A stretch of DNA of 52,576 nucleotides from an uncultured Geobacteraceae bacterium (GTDB lineage: Bacteria > Desulfobacterota > Desulfuromonadia > Geobacterales > Pseudopelobacteraceae): the NCBI GenBank assembly GCA_903845365.1, contig CAIMXI010000498.1, forward strand, positions 1-52,576, in the 5' to 3' direction. A program made the translations under genes and the position numbers. Every line of letters begins with the position of its first letter. The stretch's first letter is position 1. The notes below the pieces were generated by a model, which was not told the DNA's origin, ran no database searches, and worked only from the letters and a program-made list of their open reading frames with translations. This document shows positions 26,467 to 36,095 of the stretch, piece after piece.

Positions 26467-27372
26467 ATGCGGAATATTATAGTTTGTGGGGTCTGTAGCA
26501 TACTGTGCCTGTCCGTTATCAACGTTTCTGCCGCTGAAAAAGGCAAGGCACTTATTCATATAGATGCAGCCCGTGTAGCCATTGAGGCGGCTACACCAAA
26601 AGTTGGTGACAATAAAGCAGCGACTGCTGATCTCGAACTGGCTCGTGCCTCGTTAAAGAAAGCCGAGGATGCCTATGAAAAAGGAAAACCCATGTTTGGA
26701 ATGGGTGACATAAAACCCGAATTAGAACAGATTATCAAGCATTTTACCGGATTGACTGAACTGGCCGTCTCCCTTGCTGACACGCATCTGGCTAAAGCAC
26801 GTGCCGAGGCAGAACTTGAACCGATTGAGAAGCAGTTGACAGTTGCAAAGGCAAAAGTTAAATTATTTGAAGACCGCAAAGCTGAAATAGAGCAGTTAAA
26901 AGTAGAGGCAGCCAAGTATCAGGCAGTAGCAAAAGAGCTGGAAACGCTGAAAGCAGACAAGGAAAAAATCACCGCTCGACTGGATGCACTCATTACAGAC
27001 AAAAGTGATTTGGCTAAAAAAAATGAAGCTCTGACATCTGAGATTGCCCGGCTTTCCGCACTACGGGATACCCCTGAAACACCGAAGGCAAAACCCGCTG
27101 TAAAAAATGATGCCGCACCGGTTGCCACACCTGGAGTAGTCCCTCCTCCTGCACCCGCATTAACACCGCCCAAAGCGAAGCAGACTCCTGCCGCTATACC
27201 GATACCGCCTGCCGAAACAAAAACTGAGCAGGTTCCAATAGTGCCACCTAATGCCGCACCGACAGGCATTCCTGCCGAAGCAAAATTGCAGACTCCTGTA
27301 AAAGAGCAGCCTGCCCCCACAACTGCTACTTCAGATGCTCCAGCGGTTGAACCGAAAAAAACGACGCCATAA
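26467..27372 (+). CDS. Exported coiled-coil protein with Pro-rich C-terminus
   Basis: A 301-residue exported protein starting at MRNIIVCG (GGAGAGG upstream at about 26451). It has a signal peptide (about 1-23), a helical N-terminal domain similar in style to its upstream neighbour (A-R-V-A-I-E-A-A, A-R-A-S-L-K-K-A-E-D-A-Y-E-K-G) and a long coiled coil (about 100-205). The last 95 residues are a Pro/Ala/Lys-rich disordered tail. An earlier in-frame ATG at 26422 overlaps the previous gene and would precede the signal peptide, so it is rejected. Function unknown. Confidence 0.75.
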   Translation: MRNIIVCGVCSILCLSVINVSAAEKGKALIHIDAARVAIEAATPKVGDNKAATADLELARASLKKAEDAYEKGKPMFGMGDIKPELEQIIKHFTGLTELAVSLADTHLAKARAEAELEPIEKQLTVAKAKVKLFEDRKAEIEQLKVEAAKYQAVAKELETLKADKEKITARLDALITDKSDLAKKNEALTSEIARLSALRDTPETPKAKPAVKNDAAPVATPGVVPPPAPALTPPKAKQTPAAIPIPPAETKTEQVPIVPPNAAPTGIPAEAKLQTPVKEQPAPTTATSDAPAVEPKKTTP

Positions 27373-27571
27373 GTATTGCTGAACTCGCTTTAACTGGTGC
27401 CAATGTCCGCCTTAAGTTAATATTCTCTGTTGAGTAAGAGAGTGCAAGTTTATCGGAGTTGCAGTTGCCAGGGCGCTTAACATGACATGATCAGAAGTGA
27501 GTGTGACAGTTAAACGGGGAGTGGAGATTGTCAGCTGGAATCCGGCACTCAGGTGTAAGTTAGTTGACTAA

Positions 27572-30112
27572 TCAAAAACGTCCTTTATCGGCTTTATCGG
27601 CTCGTGGTTTCAACCGGCTGGTAGGAACAGCACTCCATGGGTTGTCGGGCCAGGGGTGCTTTGGATATCGACCTTTCAGCTCTTTTTTAACCTGCTGATA
27701 TTCACCGTCCCAAAATCCTGTCAAATCACGTGTCACCTGAATCGGCCTTCCCGCAGGCGAAAGTAGATGTAACAGTATAGGAATTCTGCCTCCGCAGACG
27801 GTTGGTCCGACTGCCAGACCAAACAGTTCCTGGAGTTTCACCGCCAGCACTGGAACTTCCTCTGAATAATCAATTCTGATCCTTGAACCGCTTGGCACAG
27901 AGAGGTGGGTCGGAGCCAGTTCGTCGAGTTCCCGCTGCTGACGGTAATTGAGGCTCTGCTTCAAAATAGCGGCAATGTCCAACTGTGCGGCTCTTTTTGC
28001 CGAGTTGACCCCGCCAAGATGCGGCCCAAGCCACTCCTCAAGCCTTACGGTCAAACCAGCATCAGAAAAGTCCGGCCAATCACGATCCGGAAAGGTTGAG
28101 CGGAGCAGCAGAAGGCGCCCCTGCATCTGGCATACCGCATCATTCATAGTCAGAAATGATAACCGCGCCGTCCGCAACGCCCCGATAACCACTGACAAAG
28201 ACTGCGCTGCAGAAGGCACAACTGTTTCAGCAGTAAGTTCAATGCTCCCGAGCAGTTCCAGTCGTTTAGCAATTACGCGCCACTCACGATCATCCCAACT
28301 CACTTGAGTTTCAGATCGAATATGTCCTGAACGCTCCTCGCGGATAACTGTCTCTAAAATTTCGTGTGCAAGATGTATAACCGCCTCCGCCTGATTTCCA
28401 GCGTCCAACGCAACTGCAATAATATATTCCCCCGATCTGACCGCTGAGCGTTCTGAAAAACGTGCAGCGCGACCGCCGGTAAGCAGATAACTGGCACCGG
28501 ACGACCTTCGGCGAGCAATTCGATCCGGATAGGCCGCCAGCAATAGCCGTGAAATGCGGTCATCTTCAGCGGAGAAATCAATTTCAGTATTGGAGAGACC
28601 CATAATGCACCGCAACTGACTCACCACCCGTTCAACATTTTTGACAGTCGAAAGATCCATGTTCCTGTCATTTTGTCTCGTCGTGCGACAATGTCTCAGC
28701 AGTTCCAACCGATCAGCAATGTCGGAGTGGCTCATCAGCGGCTGAGTCCCGGCAGGCGTTCGGAGGATATCCCGTTCCGAAAGAAGCGCAGCTATTTGGC
28801 ACCCCAAACCGGGACAGTGAAGTTCACGGGAGCGAAGCAACAAACGGCCAAGACGGGGGTGCAGCGGCAGACTGACAACCTCACGACCAAGAGCTGTAAT
28901 CAGACCGGCTTCATCAAACAGATCCAGTTCGACCAGCAGACGTCTGGCTGATTCAACTGCAGTAGCAGGAGGTGCATCCAGCCAGGCGGGTTGCTGTGGA
29001 TCGGTAATTCCCCACGCTGCCAGTTCCAATATGAGCTGTGACAGATCGGTGACGCAGATTTCCGGTGGCGTATGCGGAGCCATCGCATGCAGGGTATGCT
29101 GACTGTATAGACGATAGCAGACCCCGGGAGCGGTGCGCCCTCCCCTACCCGCCCGCTGTTCGGCCGAAGCACGCGACTCGCGAACAGTGACCAGTCGATT
29201 GAGGCCGTTGCCCGGATCAAACTGCAACCTTCGTGACATGCCGCTATCGATAACGACCCGGACACCTTCAATTGTTAAGCTGGTTTCGGCAATGCTGGTG
29301 GCCAGTACAATTTTTCGCTGCGCCCCCACCTGAATGATCTTCTGCTGCTCCATAATCGGCAGATCGCCATACAGTTGACAAACCTCGACATTGTGCTGAA
29401 TGGCTCCGGCGGCGTCTAACCGGGTGGCACAAGCACGTATTTCACCGGAGCCGGGTAAAAAGGCCAGAATATCCCCCTCCGTTTCATTTAACGCCCTGAT
29501 TATAGCCGCCGCCACTCGATCAGGAAGACGTATATGCCCCTTTTCTTCAACGTACTTCATCTCAACAGGAAAACAGCGCCCCACAGAACTGATCACCGGA
29601 GCGTTGTCAAGCATCCGGGAGAGCGGCTGAAGCTCAAGGGTTGCCGACATAACCAGGATTTTGAGCTCCGGCCTCAGTTGCTGAACTTCCCGACAGAGTA
29701 CCAGACCGAGATCAGCGTGCAGGCTCCGTTCATGGAATTCGTCAAAAATAACCAAGGCAACACCTGACAACCAAGGATCATTCTGAATCCGGCGGGTCAG
29801 GATCCCCTCCGTGACTACCTCAATACGTGTGGATTGAGATATACAACTGTCGAAACGGATAGAGTAACCGATCCTCTGGCCGACCTCTTCGCCGCAACTT
29901 TTTGCCATCCAGCGGGCGGCAGATACAGCCGCGATTCGTCGTGGCTCCAGCATGATAATGCGACCCATCTCAGGAGTGATTATATCCAGGAGTGCCAACG
30001 GAACGCGGGTTGTTTTACCGGCTCCCGGAGGTGCGTGAAGAATAATATTCTTGTGAGATTTAAAAGAGTCCAGCAGGAGGGGAAGGATATCATCAATGGG
30101 GAGTCTGGACAT
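27572..30112 (-). CDS. hrpB: ATP-dependent helicase HrpB
   Basis: An 846-residue DEAH/RHA-type helicase. Motif I is A-P-P-G-A-G-K-T-T-R, motif II D-E-F-H-E-R-S (a DEFH variant usual for HrpB), and motif III S-A-T-L. Motif VI is Q-R-A-G-R-G-G-R-T, followed by HA2 and the HrpB-specific C-terminal region ending near P-W-P-D-N-P. HrpB is a widespread RNA helicase of poorly defined role; related HrpA acts in mRNA processing or ribosome rescue. Length is typical. The gene seems monocistronic or paired with the downstream-oriented AI-2E permease gene 23 bp upstream. Confidence 0.95.
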   Translation of the reverse strand: MSRLPIDDILPLLLDSFKSHKNIILHAPPGAGKTTRVPLALLDIITPEMGRIIMLEPRRIAAVSAARWMAKSCGEEVGQRIGYSIRFDSCISQSTRIEVVTEGILTRRIQNDPWLSGVALVIFDEFHERSLHADLGLVLCREVQQLRPELKILVMSATLELQPLSRMLDNAPVISSVGRCFPVEMKYVEEKGHIRLPDRVAAAIIRALNETEGDILAFLPGSGEIRACATRLDAAGAIQHNVEVCQLYGDLPIMEQQKIIQVGAQRKIVLATSIAETSLTIEGVRVVIDSGMSRRLQFDPGNGLNRLVTVRESRASAEQRAGRGGRTAPGVCYRLYSQHTLHAMAPHTPPEICVTDLSQLILELAAWGITDPQQPAWLDAPPATAVESARRLLVELDLFDEAGLITALGREVVSLPLHPRLGRLLLRSRELHCPGLGCQIAALLSERDILRTPAGTQPLMSHSDIADRLELLRHCRTTRQNDRNMDLSTVKNVERVVSQLRCIMGLSNTEIDFSAEDDRISRLLLAAYPDRIARRRSSGASYLLTGGRAARFSERSAVRSGEYIIAVALDAGNQAEAVIHLAHEILETVIREERSGHIRSETQVSWDDREWRVIAKRLELLGSIELTAETVVPSAAQSLSVVIGALRTARLSFLTMNDAVCQMQGRLLLLRSTFPDRDWPDFSDAGLTVRLEEWLGPHLGGVNSAKRAAQLDIAAILKQSLNYRQQRELDELAPTHLSVPSGSRIRIDYSEEVPVLAVKLQELFGLAVGPTVCGGRIPILLHLLSPAGRPIQVTRDLTGFWDGEYQQVKKELKGRYPKHPWPDNPWSAVPTSRLKPRADKADKGRF

Positions 30113-30135
30113 TAGGGAAATAACTCCACTTAATC

Positions 30136-31221
30136 TTACTTTTCGTTATAAGCCGAATCCTCACCGGAAATATCACCGACAACCCACGCTTCAAGCAGAG
30201 TGTAGGTAACCGCAAGCACTACCGGTCCTATAAAGAGTCCGATGATGCCAAAAGCAAAGAGACCACCCAGCACGCCGGCAAAAATGAGAATCAGCGGAAG
30301 ATCGGCTCCTTTTTTTATCAGAACCGGTCTTATAAAGTTGTCGATAGTACCGACGAAGAGCGTCCAGATAATCATGACGCTGCCCCAGAGAGTCTGGTTC
30401 TGCCAGAAAAGCCAGGCAATAGCGCAGACGAGTACCAGCGCCGGCCCTATCTGAGCCAGACAACAGATGAACATAACAGCAGTGAGCAGGGCGACGGCAG
30501 GCACCCCACTGACGGCCAGCCCGATTCCGCCAAGAACAGACTGGACGAGCGCGGTGACAACAACTCCGAGCGCAACACCACGGACGGCTTTTGCCGCAAG
30601 AACTGCGGCATCTTCTCCCTGCTGACCGGCGAGGCGCCGTGCAAACATCCGGACTCCGGCAGCGGCCTTCTCACCCGTAGAATAGAGGATTGCCGAGATA
30701 ACCACGGTCAGAAGAAAATGGAGCATTATCTTCCCGAGATCTCCGGCTTTGTTACCAAACCATTTCAATGCGTTACCGGCATACGGAGTCAAATGCGCAG
30801 AAAGATCCGCAGGGCTGATTGCAGCCAACTGGCTCCATCTTTCGGTAAGCTTAGTACCGACAACTGGTATATTCTCAACCCAATCCGGTGGTGATGGCAA
30901 AGAGACCGTAGAAACAGTTTTGATTAAATCGACAATCTCGCCCGAACGATCAATGATCGTTATGGTTGAGACCAATAGCGGCGCAACGAACAGCATAAGC
31001 AGCAGCATAGTCATGAATATTACGGCCAGAGAGCGTTTACCACGCAAACCGGCTTCCACTTTCAACATAAGCGGCCAGGTGGTGATGACAATCATAGTGG
31101 CCCATATCAATGCGGTGACAAAGGGGCTTAGAATCCAGAGACAGACGGCAACCAGCATGGCGAAAAAGAGCAGCGCGACAATTGTACGGGTGATGTCTCG
31201 CGGTTGGGAAGAGATAGGCAT
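30136..31221 (-). CDS. AI-2E/PerM family transporter
   Basis: A 361-residue polytopic membrane protein. There are two N-terminal helices, a third near 65-90, a periplasmic or cytoplasmic domain (about 95-150), and a cluster of C-terminal helices with the family signature I-G-P-A-L-V and F-I-R-P-V-L-I-K-K-G-A-D-L-P. The family was named after E. coli TqsA but includes sodium/proton antiporters and peptidoglycan-related permeases, so the substrate is open. Confidence 0.9.
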   Translation of the reverse strand: MPISSQPRDITRTIVALLFFAMLVAVCLWILSPFVTALIWATMIVITTWPLMLKVEAGLRGKRSLAVIFMTMLLLMLFVAPLLVSTITIIDRSGEIVDLIKTVSTVSLPSPPDWVENIPVVGTKLTERWSQLAAISPADLSAHLTPYAGNALKWFGNKAGDLGKIMLHFLLTVVISAILYSTGEKAAAGVRMFARRLAGQQGEDAAVLAAKAVRGVALGVVVTALVQSVLGGIGLAVSGVPAVALLTAVMFICCLAQIGPALVLVCAIAWLFWQNQTLWGSVMIIWTLFVGTIDNFIRPVLIKKGADLPLILIFAGVLGGLFAFGIIGLFIGPVVLAVTYTLLEAWVVGDISGEDSAYNEK

Positions 31222-31274
31222 TAATAATTCCTCTTGATGATTTTATGTGAGCAACGGCAGCAGAGTGTAGTTCT

Positions 31275-31422
31275 AATTCGCCGCTAGTTCCCTTCTCCCT
31301 CAGGAAGAAGGTGGCCGAAGGCCGGATGAAGGGGGAAGATGCAACATAGCCCAGCATTTCCCCCCTCACCCTAGCCCTCTCCCTCATGGAGAGGGGACTG
31401 TTTGGACGTCAAGCGGCGAATT
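31275..31422. repeat. MITE/REP-like element with 11-bp terminal inverted repeats
   Basis: A perfect inverted pair (AATTCGCCGCT at 31275-31285 and AGCGGCGAATT at 31412-31422) brackets 126 bp. That interior contains two nested palindromes: one around GGCCGAAGGCC (about 31289-31337) and one of the CCTCTCCCTCATGGAGAGG type (about 31375-31397). The inner sequence resembles REP elements dispersed in many proteobacteria. The right terminus overlaps the first base of the glk stop codon on the minus strand. Confidence 0.6.
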
Positions 31423-32405
31423 CAATATTGCCCAATAACGGCACAACGCGCAGCGCCAAGCAGGGCTGTCCGTTCATTAAGAATAACCTGTACCGGGATA
31501 TTCTCCAGCAGTGGGCTGAGACGCCCCTTGGCGCAGAAGGCCATCATGAATCCTGGTTCTTTCAGCCGGTCGATGATTTTTGGAGCAATACCGCCACCTA
31601 GATACATACCACCTGTGGCCAGTACGCGTAAGGAAACATTGCCCGCCTCTGCCCCGTAAAGCGAGACGAACAGATCGAGGGCCTGACCGCAAAGCTGGCA
31701 CTCTCCGGCAAGAGCCGCCCCGGAAATAACCGCAGCCGGATCCTTCACGCGCATCGCCTTGGCGACCGTCGCGGTTTCTGGCAGGCGTCGTGCATCGCGC
31801 AGGAAACGATATATATTGCAAAGTCCTGGACCCGAGACGATTCGTTCGGTGCTGACCCTGCCATATTCGTCGCGCAGAAAGAGCAATAGCTCTGCCTCCA
31901 GTGCATTGCGAGGGGCGAAATCAGCGTGCCCCCCCTCGCTCGAAAGCGGCCGGTGGGTGGTGCCGTCCCAGTAGGCCAGAGCCTCTCCAAGCCCGGTACC
32001 TGCAGAGACTACGGCAATTGTGCCGGCAGGATCAGGAACACCGGGGTTAAGAACTATCAGGTCATCCGGCCCCAGAAGATCAATGCCGTAGGCATTGGCC
32101 TCAAGGTCGTTTAGCAACCGCACCGACCGTAGTCCGAGGATTCCGGCTAACAGAGCGGAGTCAACGCTCCAGGGGAGGTTGGGTGTTCTGACATGGCCAT
32201 TGCGCACCGGGCCGGCAATGCCGAAACAGGCGCTCTCAGCAATCATGCCCTGCTCGGCGGCAAAAAGGGTGATGATCTCCTCCAGGCTCCCGCTCTCACG
32301 GCTCGGAAAGCGTTTCTCTACCACCGGTTCCAAAGCACCACCAGTAGTGTCAAAATAGGCGAGCCTTGTGGAAGTTCCACCGATGTCTCCTGCCAGGATC
32401 AGCAT
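31422..32405 (-). CDS. glk: Glucokinase
   Basis: A 327-residue glucokinase of the E. coli Glk type, phosphorylating glucose with ATP. It shows the N-terminal phosphate motif L-A-G-D-I-G-G-T-S-T-R, V-S-A-G-T-G-L-G-E-A, the glucose-contacting E-G-G-H-A-D-F-A-P and a C-terminal G-G-M-Y-L-G-G-G-I-A-P-K. The start ATG 32405 has GAGAGG about 9 bp upstream; the longer in-frame reading to 32519 lacks support and would overlap the divergent gene. Its 3' end abuts the REP-like element. Confidence 0.93.
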   Translation of the reverse strand: MLILAGDIGGTSTRLAYFDTTGGALEPVVEKRFPSRESGSLEEIITLFAAEQGMIAESACFGIAGPVRNGHVRTPNLPWSVDSALLAGILGLRSVRLLNDLEANAYGIDLLGPDDLIVLNPGVPDPAGTIAVVSAGTGLGEALAYWDGTTHRPLSSEGGHADFAPRNALEAELLLFLRDEYGRVSTERIVSGPGLCNIYRFLRDARRLPETATVAKAMRVKDPAAVISGAALAGECQLCGQALDLFVSLYGAEAGNVSLRVLATGGMYLGGGIAPKIIDRLKEPGFMMAFCAKGRLSPLLENIPVQVILNERTALLGAARCAVIGQY

Positions 32406-32478
32406 GCCATACCTCTCTTTCTGCGCTTTTGACTTTGATAATAGCGAATTTACTTTTTTTGGCAAGCCTCTTACTACT

Positions 32479-32507
32479 TTATTACAGAAGATTCTTAGTG
32501 CTATAAT
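32479..32507 (+). promoter_or_regulatory. Promoter placing transcription start at the ATG (possible leaderless mRNA)
   Basis: TTATTA (32479-32484) and a perfect TATAAT (32502-32507) are 17 bp apart. The expected transcription start, six to eight bases after the -10 box, falls at about 32514, the first base of the ATG. No ribosome binding site lies in the six bases between. Confidence 0.5.
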
Positions 32508-32513
32508 ACGAGC

Positions 32514-33035
32514 ATGCAACCAAAGAGTGATACCACAAAAGAAGTTACGCTTGAAAAATCCCCTTCAGGAACATGGGTTGTCCCGATCAAACCAGGACGT
32601 CAGCTTCAACCCTGGCAGCGCCTCTGGCTTATAACAGGGATAGTCTATCTTCTGGCGCTGGCAGGGTGCTATTACATGCTCATACCCAACCTGCAGCGTA
32701 TTGATCGAACAATGGTTTTTGCAATTACCGAAGAAGTAAAGCGTTATGAAGGTATGGCCTTTGCCGGAGAGTCGCCATCGAAGATATTCGAGGCTGCAAG
32801 CGCTGAGGGATATGCCGCCTGGATAGCAAAGCTGAGAACCCGATACCGGATCGGTCCGGAGGGTAATGAGGGTTTTAACAGGGTTGAAAAGGAGTATCGC
32901 AATGCCATCTCCGACTTACCGGTAAAACGGAGCCTGGGCGCAATAATCTGCCTTATCGCCTGGATAATACCCATGACGCTCATGTATGCAGCCGGTCTGC
33001 TATTAAACTGGATCAGAAGAGGTAGAAGCCTTTAG
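32514..33035 (+). CDS. Hypothetical membrane protein with two membrane segments
   Basis: A 173-residue protein I do not recognise. It has a cytoplasmic N-terminus, a membrane helix at about 40-60 (L-I-T-G-I-V-Y-L-L-A-L-A-G-C-Y-Y), a loop of about 75 residues rich in charged residues, and a second helix at about 140-165. The gene is divergent from glk by 109 bp and upstream of thrC by 97 bp. The ATG appears to lie directly at the predicted transcription start. Confidence 0.7.
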   Translation: MQPKSDTTKEVTLEKSPSGTWVVPIKPGRQLQPWQRLWLITGIVYLLALAGCYYMLIPNLQRIDRTMVFAITEEVKRYEGMAFAGESPSKIFEAASAEGYAAWIAKLRTRYRIGPEGNEGFNRVEKEYRNAISDLPVKRSLGAIICLIAWIIPMTLMYAAGLLLNWIRRGRSL

Positions 33036-33132
33036 ATATCTCTGATGGCTCCGGAACAAGTTTTGTGTTCTGCATGAAGGTGTGCTATTTACAATAGTTG
33101 GCAGCACAGTTTACTAACAATGAGGTTTTCAA

Positions 33133-34518
33133 ATGCGTTATATCAGTACGCGTGGCGGCATCGCTCCTATTACTTTCAAAGATGCCGTAATGATGGGACT
33201 TGCTTCAGATGGCGGGCTGCTTCTTCCACAATCGTATCCAACCGTTTCCGGAGAGCAACTTGAATCCTGGCGCAAACTTACCTATCAGGAACTTGCCTTT
33301 GAGGTTATCTCCCTCTATGTGGACGATATTCCAGCCGATGATCTGAAAACTCTGATAAATCGTTCATACTCCACCTTCACACACCCGGAAGTCACTCCGC
33401 TGATCAAAAAGAACGGCGTATATATTCTCGAACTGTTTCATGGCGTTACGCTGGCCTTTAAAGATGTAGCGCTGCAATTTCTCGGCAATCTGTTTGAATA
33501 CATCCTGGCGGAACGCAAACAGACCATGAATATCATAGGGGCAACATCTGGTGATACCGGCAGCGCCGCCATCCATGGAGTTCGCGGGAAGAGCGGTATT
33601 TCCATCTTTATACTGCACCCATATGGCAAAACCTCTGCGGTTCAGGCACTGCAGATGACCTCTGTCACCGATGCCAACGTTCACAACATTGCGCTGCATG
33701 GAACATTCGATGACTGTCAGAATATGGTAAAACTGTTTTTCGGCGACCTGGAGTTTAAAGAGAAATATTCTCTCGGAGCGGTTAATTCGATCAACTGGGC
33801 GCGGGTTCTGGCTCAGGTGGTCTATTATTTTTACGCCTGGCTGCGGGTTACTGATACATCTACTGCGCCGGTTCATTTTTCAGTGCCGACCGGAAATTTT
33901 GGCGATATTTTTGCCGGATATGTTGCCAGGAGAATGGGTATGCCTGCTGACAAGCTGCTACTGGCAACAAATGAGAATAATATACTGACCCGCTGTATCA
34001 ATTCATCCGACTATTCTCTGGGAGAGGTGGTTGCCACAGTTTCTCCGTCTATGGACATCCAGGTCGCATCCAATTTTGAGCGTTACCTGTTCCATCTTTT
34101 TGCAGGTAACGTTGACCGACTCAAAAGAGCATTTTCCGAACTAAAGGAGAATGGTTGCATTTCATTTACTCCGGATGAAATGACTCAGGTTCGCGTGGAT
34201 TTTTGTTCGGCGTCAGTCGATCAGGACGCGACAGTCCGGACAATACGTGATTTTTATACAGAGACCGGCTATCTGCTCGATCCTCATACTGCAGTCGGTG
34301 TCAAAGCAGCTCTCGACCTGTTACCGCTAGATTCAGCGAGAATCTGCCTCGCTACGGCACACCCGGCGAAATTCAGTGAAACCGTGGAGCGGTCACTCGG
34401 ATTTAAGCCACCCCCACCTGAATCGGTCAAAGAATTATATGGAAAACCTACAAGGTGCGAGATAATGGAGGCTGATATCGACAAGGTGCGTGAATTTTTC
34501 ATCGCTCACGTAGGGTAA
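33133..34518 (+). CDS. thrC: Threonine synthase
   Basis: ThrC converts O-phosphohomoserine to threonine with PLP. The 461-residue sequence contains the PLP-lysine segment H-G-V-T-L-A-F-K-D-V-A-L, the phosphate-binding G-A-T-S-G-D-T-G-S-A and V-P-T-G-N-F-G-D-I-F-A-G. This is the longer class typical of bacteria and fungi (starting Y-I-S-T-R-G). A weak promoter (TTGTGT 33063-33068, 17 bp, TATTTA 33086-33091) precedes it. It is followed by murJ after 11 bp. Confidence 0.95.
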   Translation: MRYISTRGGIAPITFKDAVMMGLASDGGLLLPQSYPTVSGEQLESWRKLTYQELAFEVISLYVDDIPADDLKTLINRSYSTFTHPEVTPLIKKNGVYILELFHGVTLAFKDVALQFLGNLFEYILAERKQTMNIIGATSGDTGSAAIHGVRGKSGISIFILHPYGKTSAVQALQMTSVTDANVHNIALHGTFDDCQNMVKLFFGDLEFKEKYSLGAVNSINWARVLAQVVYYFYAWLRVTDTSTAPVHFSVPTGNFGDIFAGYVARRMGMPADKLLLATNENNILTRCINSSDYSLGEVVATVSPSMDIQVASNFERYLFHLFAGNVDRLKRAFSELKENGCISFTPDEMTQVRVDFCSASVDQDATVRTIRDFYTETGYLLDPHTAVGVKAALDLLPLDSARICLATAHPAKFSETVERSLGFKPPPPESVKELYGKPTRCEIMEADIDKVREFFIAHVG

Positions 34519-34529
34519 ATTCCCTCGCT

Positions 34530-36095
34530 ATGTCAGAAAAGCGGAATATAGCCAGAGCTGCCGGAATTCTTGGAAGCGCCACGACACTGTCACGTATTAT
34601 GGGCATGGTTCGTGATATGGTCGTTTCCCGGCTATTCGGCGCCGGACTGGCAACAGATGCGTTTTTTGCCGCTTTTCAGATTCCCAACATGCTGCGGCGT
34701 TTTTTCGCCGAGGGTGCCCTGACTTCGGCCTTCATTCCAACATTTTCAGAGACTCTTCACCTGCGTGGAGACGAAAAAGCCCGCGAACTTGCCAATACCT
34801 GCTTTACCCTCCTGACCATAGTCATGGCGACTATCACGCTGCTCGGCATCATCTTCTCGCCCGCCATTGTTGCTTGCATGTTTCCCGGTTTCACGTCTGT
34901 GCCGGGAAAATTTGAACTGACAGTGCTGCTCAACCGCCTGATGTTCCCCTACATATTTTTTATCAGCCTGGTTGCACTCTGCATGGGGATCCTCAACACG
35001 TTGCGACACTTCTTTACCCCCGCCATTTCAACGGTATTTCTGAATATTTCCATGATACTGGCCGCACTTTGTCTGCGTGGTTTCTTTGAGGTTCCAATCA
35101 CCGCGCTTGCTGTTGGCGTCCTTATCGGTGGCTGCATCCAGTTGATAATGCAGTTGCCGGTTCTCTGGAATAAAGGTTTTGCTCTCAAGCCGGATTTTAA
35201 CTTCAATACTCCTGAAATCCGCAGCATTGCCCTGCTGATGCTGCCGTCTCTCTTCGGGGTAGGTGTCTATTACCTGAACATAACTGTCAGCGCTATTTTG
35301 GCTTCACTGCTTCCTCAGGGGAGCGTCTCGTATCTATACTATGCTCAACGATTGTTCGAGTTTCCACAGGGTATTTTTACGGTGTCGGTGGCGCAGGCGG
35401 TTCTCCCTTCGATGAGCAGACAGGCAGCAGAGGGTGATATTGTCGGCATGAAAGAGACGCTCTCTTTTGGTGTGCGCCTGATGCTGTTTATCACTATTCC
35501 TGCCATGGCCGGCTTGATGGTCTGTTCAACGCCCATATTCAGCCTGATATTTATGGGAGGCGAGTTTGATTACAGTACTGTTGTCAATTCTGCCACTGCG
35601 CTGCTTTACTATTCGGCCGGTCTCTCATTTGTAGCCTTAACCCGTGTGCTGGCACCGGTTTTTTATGCCCTCAAAGATACTAAAACCCCCGTATATGCTG
35701 CACTTATAGCCTTTATCATCAACTTTTGCGTGAGCCTTGCCCTGATGGGACCTCTCAAGCATGGCGGACTGGCTCTGGCAACGACCTTTTCGGCGTTCTG
35801 TAACATGCTGATGCTTATCTGGCTGCTGAGACGCAAGATCGGCTCATTTGGCGGGAGCGCCGTAATTGTGACGATGCTTAAATCTACGGCAGCGTCGCTT
35901 CCTATGGCGTTAATGGTATGGTATGGCTGCTCGTTTGCCGACTGGGCGCAAGATGGCCACAAAATGCTGAAAGGCGCCGTGTTAGGCGGGTCGATTATCT
36001 GTGGCGGTACGATATATCTCCTGCTGACAAAACTGTTAAAATCCGAAGAAGCGCTTGAAGCTCTGTCAATGCTGCGCAGAAAGTTGAAAGTATAA
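34530..36095 (+). CDS. murJ: Lipid II flippase MurJ
   Basis: MurJ moves lipid II across the inner membrane for peptidoglycan synthesis. The 521-residue MOP-superfamily protein has about 14 membrane helices and the family start S-A-T-T-L-S-R-I-M-G-M-V-R-D, with A-F-Q-I-P-N-M-L-R-R-F-F-A-E-G-A-L containing the essential arginines. Its stop codon shares a base with the ogt start (TAATG), so ogt is translationally coupled. Confidence 0.96.
   Translation: MSEKRNIARAAGILGSATTLSRIMGMVRDMVVSRLFGAGLATDAFFAAFQIPNMLRRFFAEGALTSAFIPTFSETLHLRGDEKARELANTCFTLLTIVMATITLLGIIFSPAIVACMFPGFTSVPGKFELTVLLNRLMFPYIFFISLVALCMGILNTLRHFFTPAISTVFLNISMILAALCLRGFFEVPITALAVGVLIGGCIQLIMQLPVLWNKGFALKPDFNFNTPEIRSIALLMLPSLFGVGVYYLNITVSAILASLLPQGSVSYLYYAQRLFEFPQGIFTVSVAQAVLPSMSRQAAEGDIVGMKETLSFGVRLMLFITIPAMAGLMVCSTPIFSLIFMGGEFDYSTVVNSATALLYYSAGLSFVALTRVLAPVFYALKDTKTPVYAALIAFIINFCVSLALMGPLKHGGLALATTFSAFCNMLMLIWLLRRKIGSFGGSAVIVTMLKSTAASLPMALMVWYGCSFADWAQDGHKMLKGAVLGGSIICGGTIYLLLTKLLKSEEALEALSMLRRKLKV

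Noticed and set aside
31037-31387. 116-codon minus-strand frame over the REP-like repeat and AI-2E gene start
   Set aside because: Encoded mostly by the palindromic repeat and an alternative frame of the permease.
32406-32519. N-terminal extension of glucokinase
   Set aside because: It precedes the normal family start, has no ribosome binding site and overlaps the divergent gene.
34746-35227. Minus-strand frames opposite murJ
   Set aside because: Antisense shadows of a normal 14-helix MurJ sequence.
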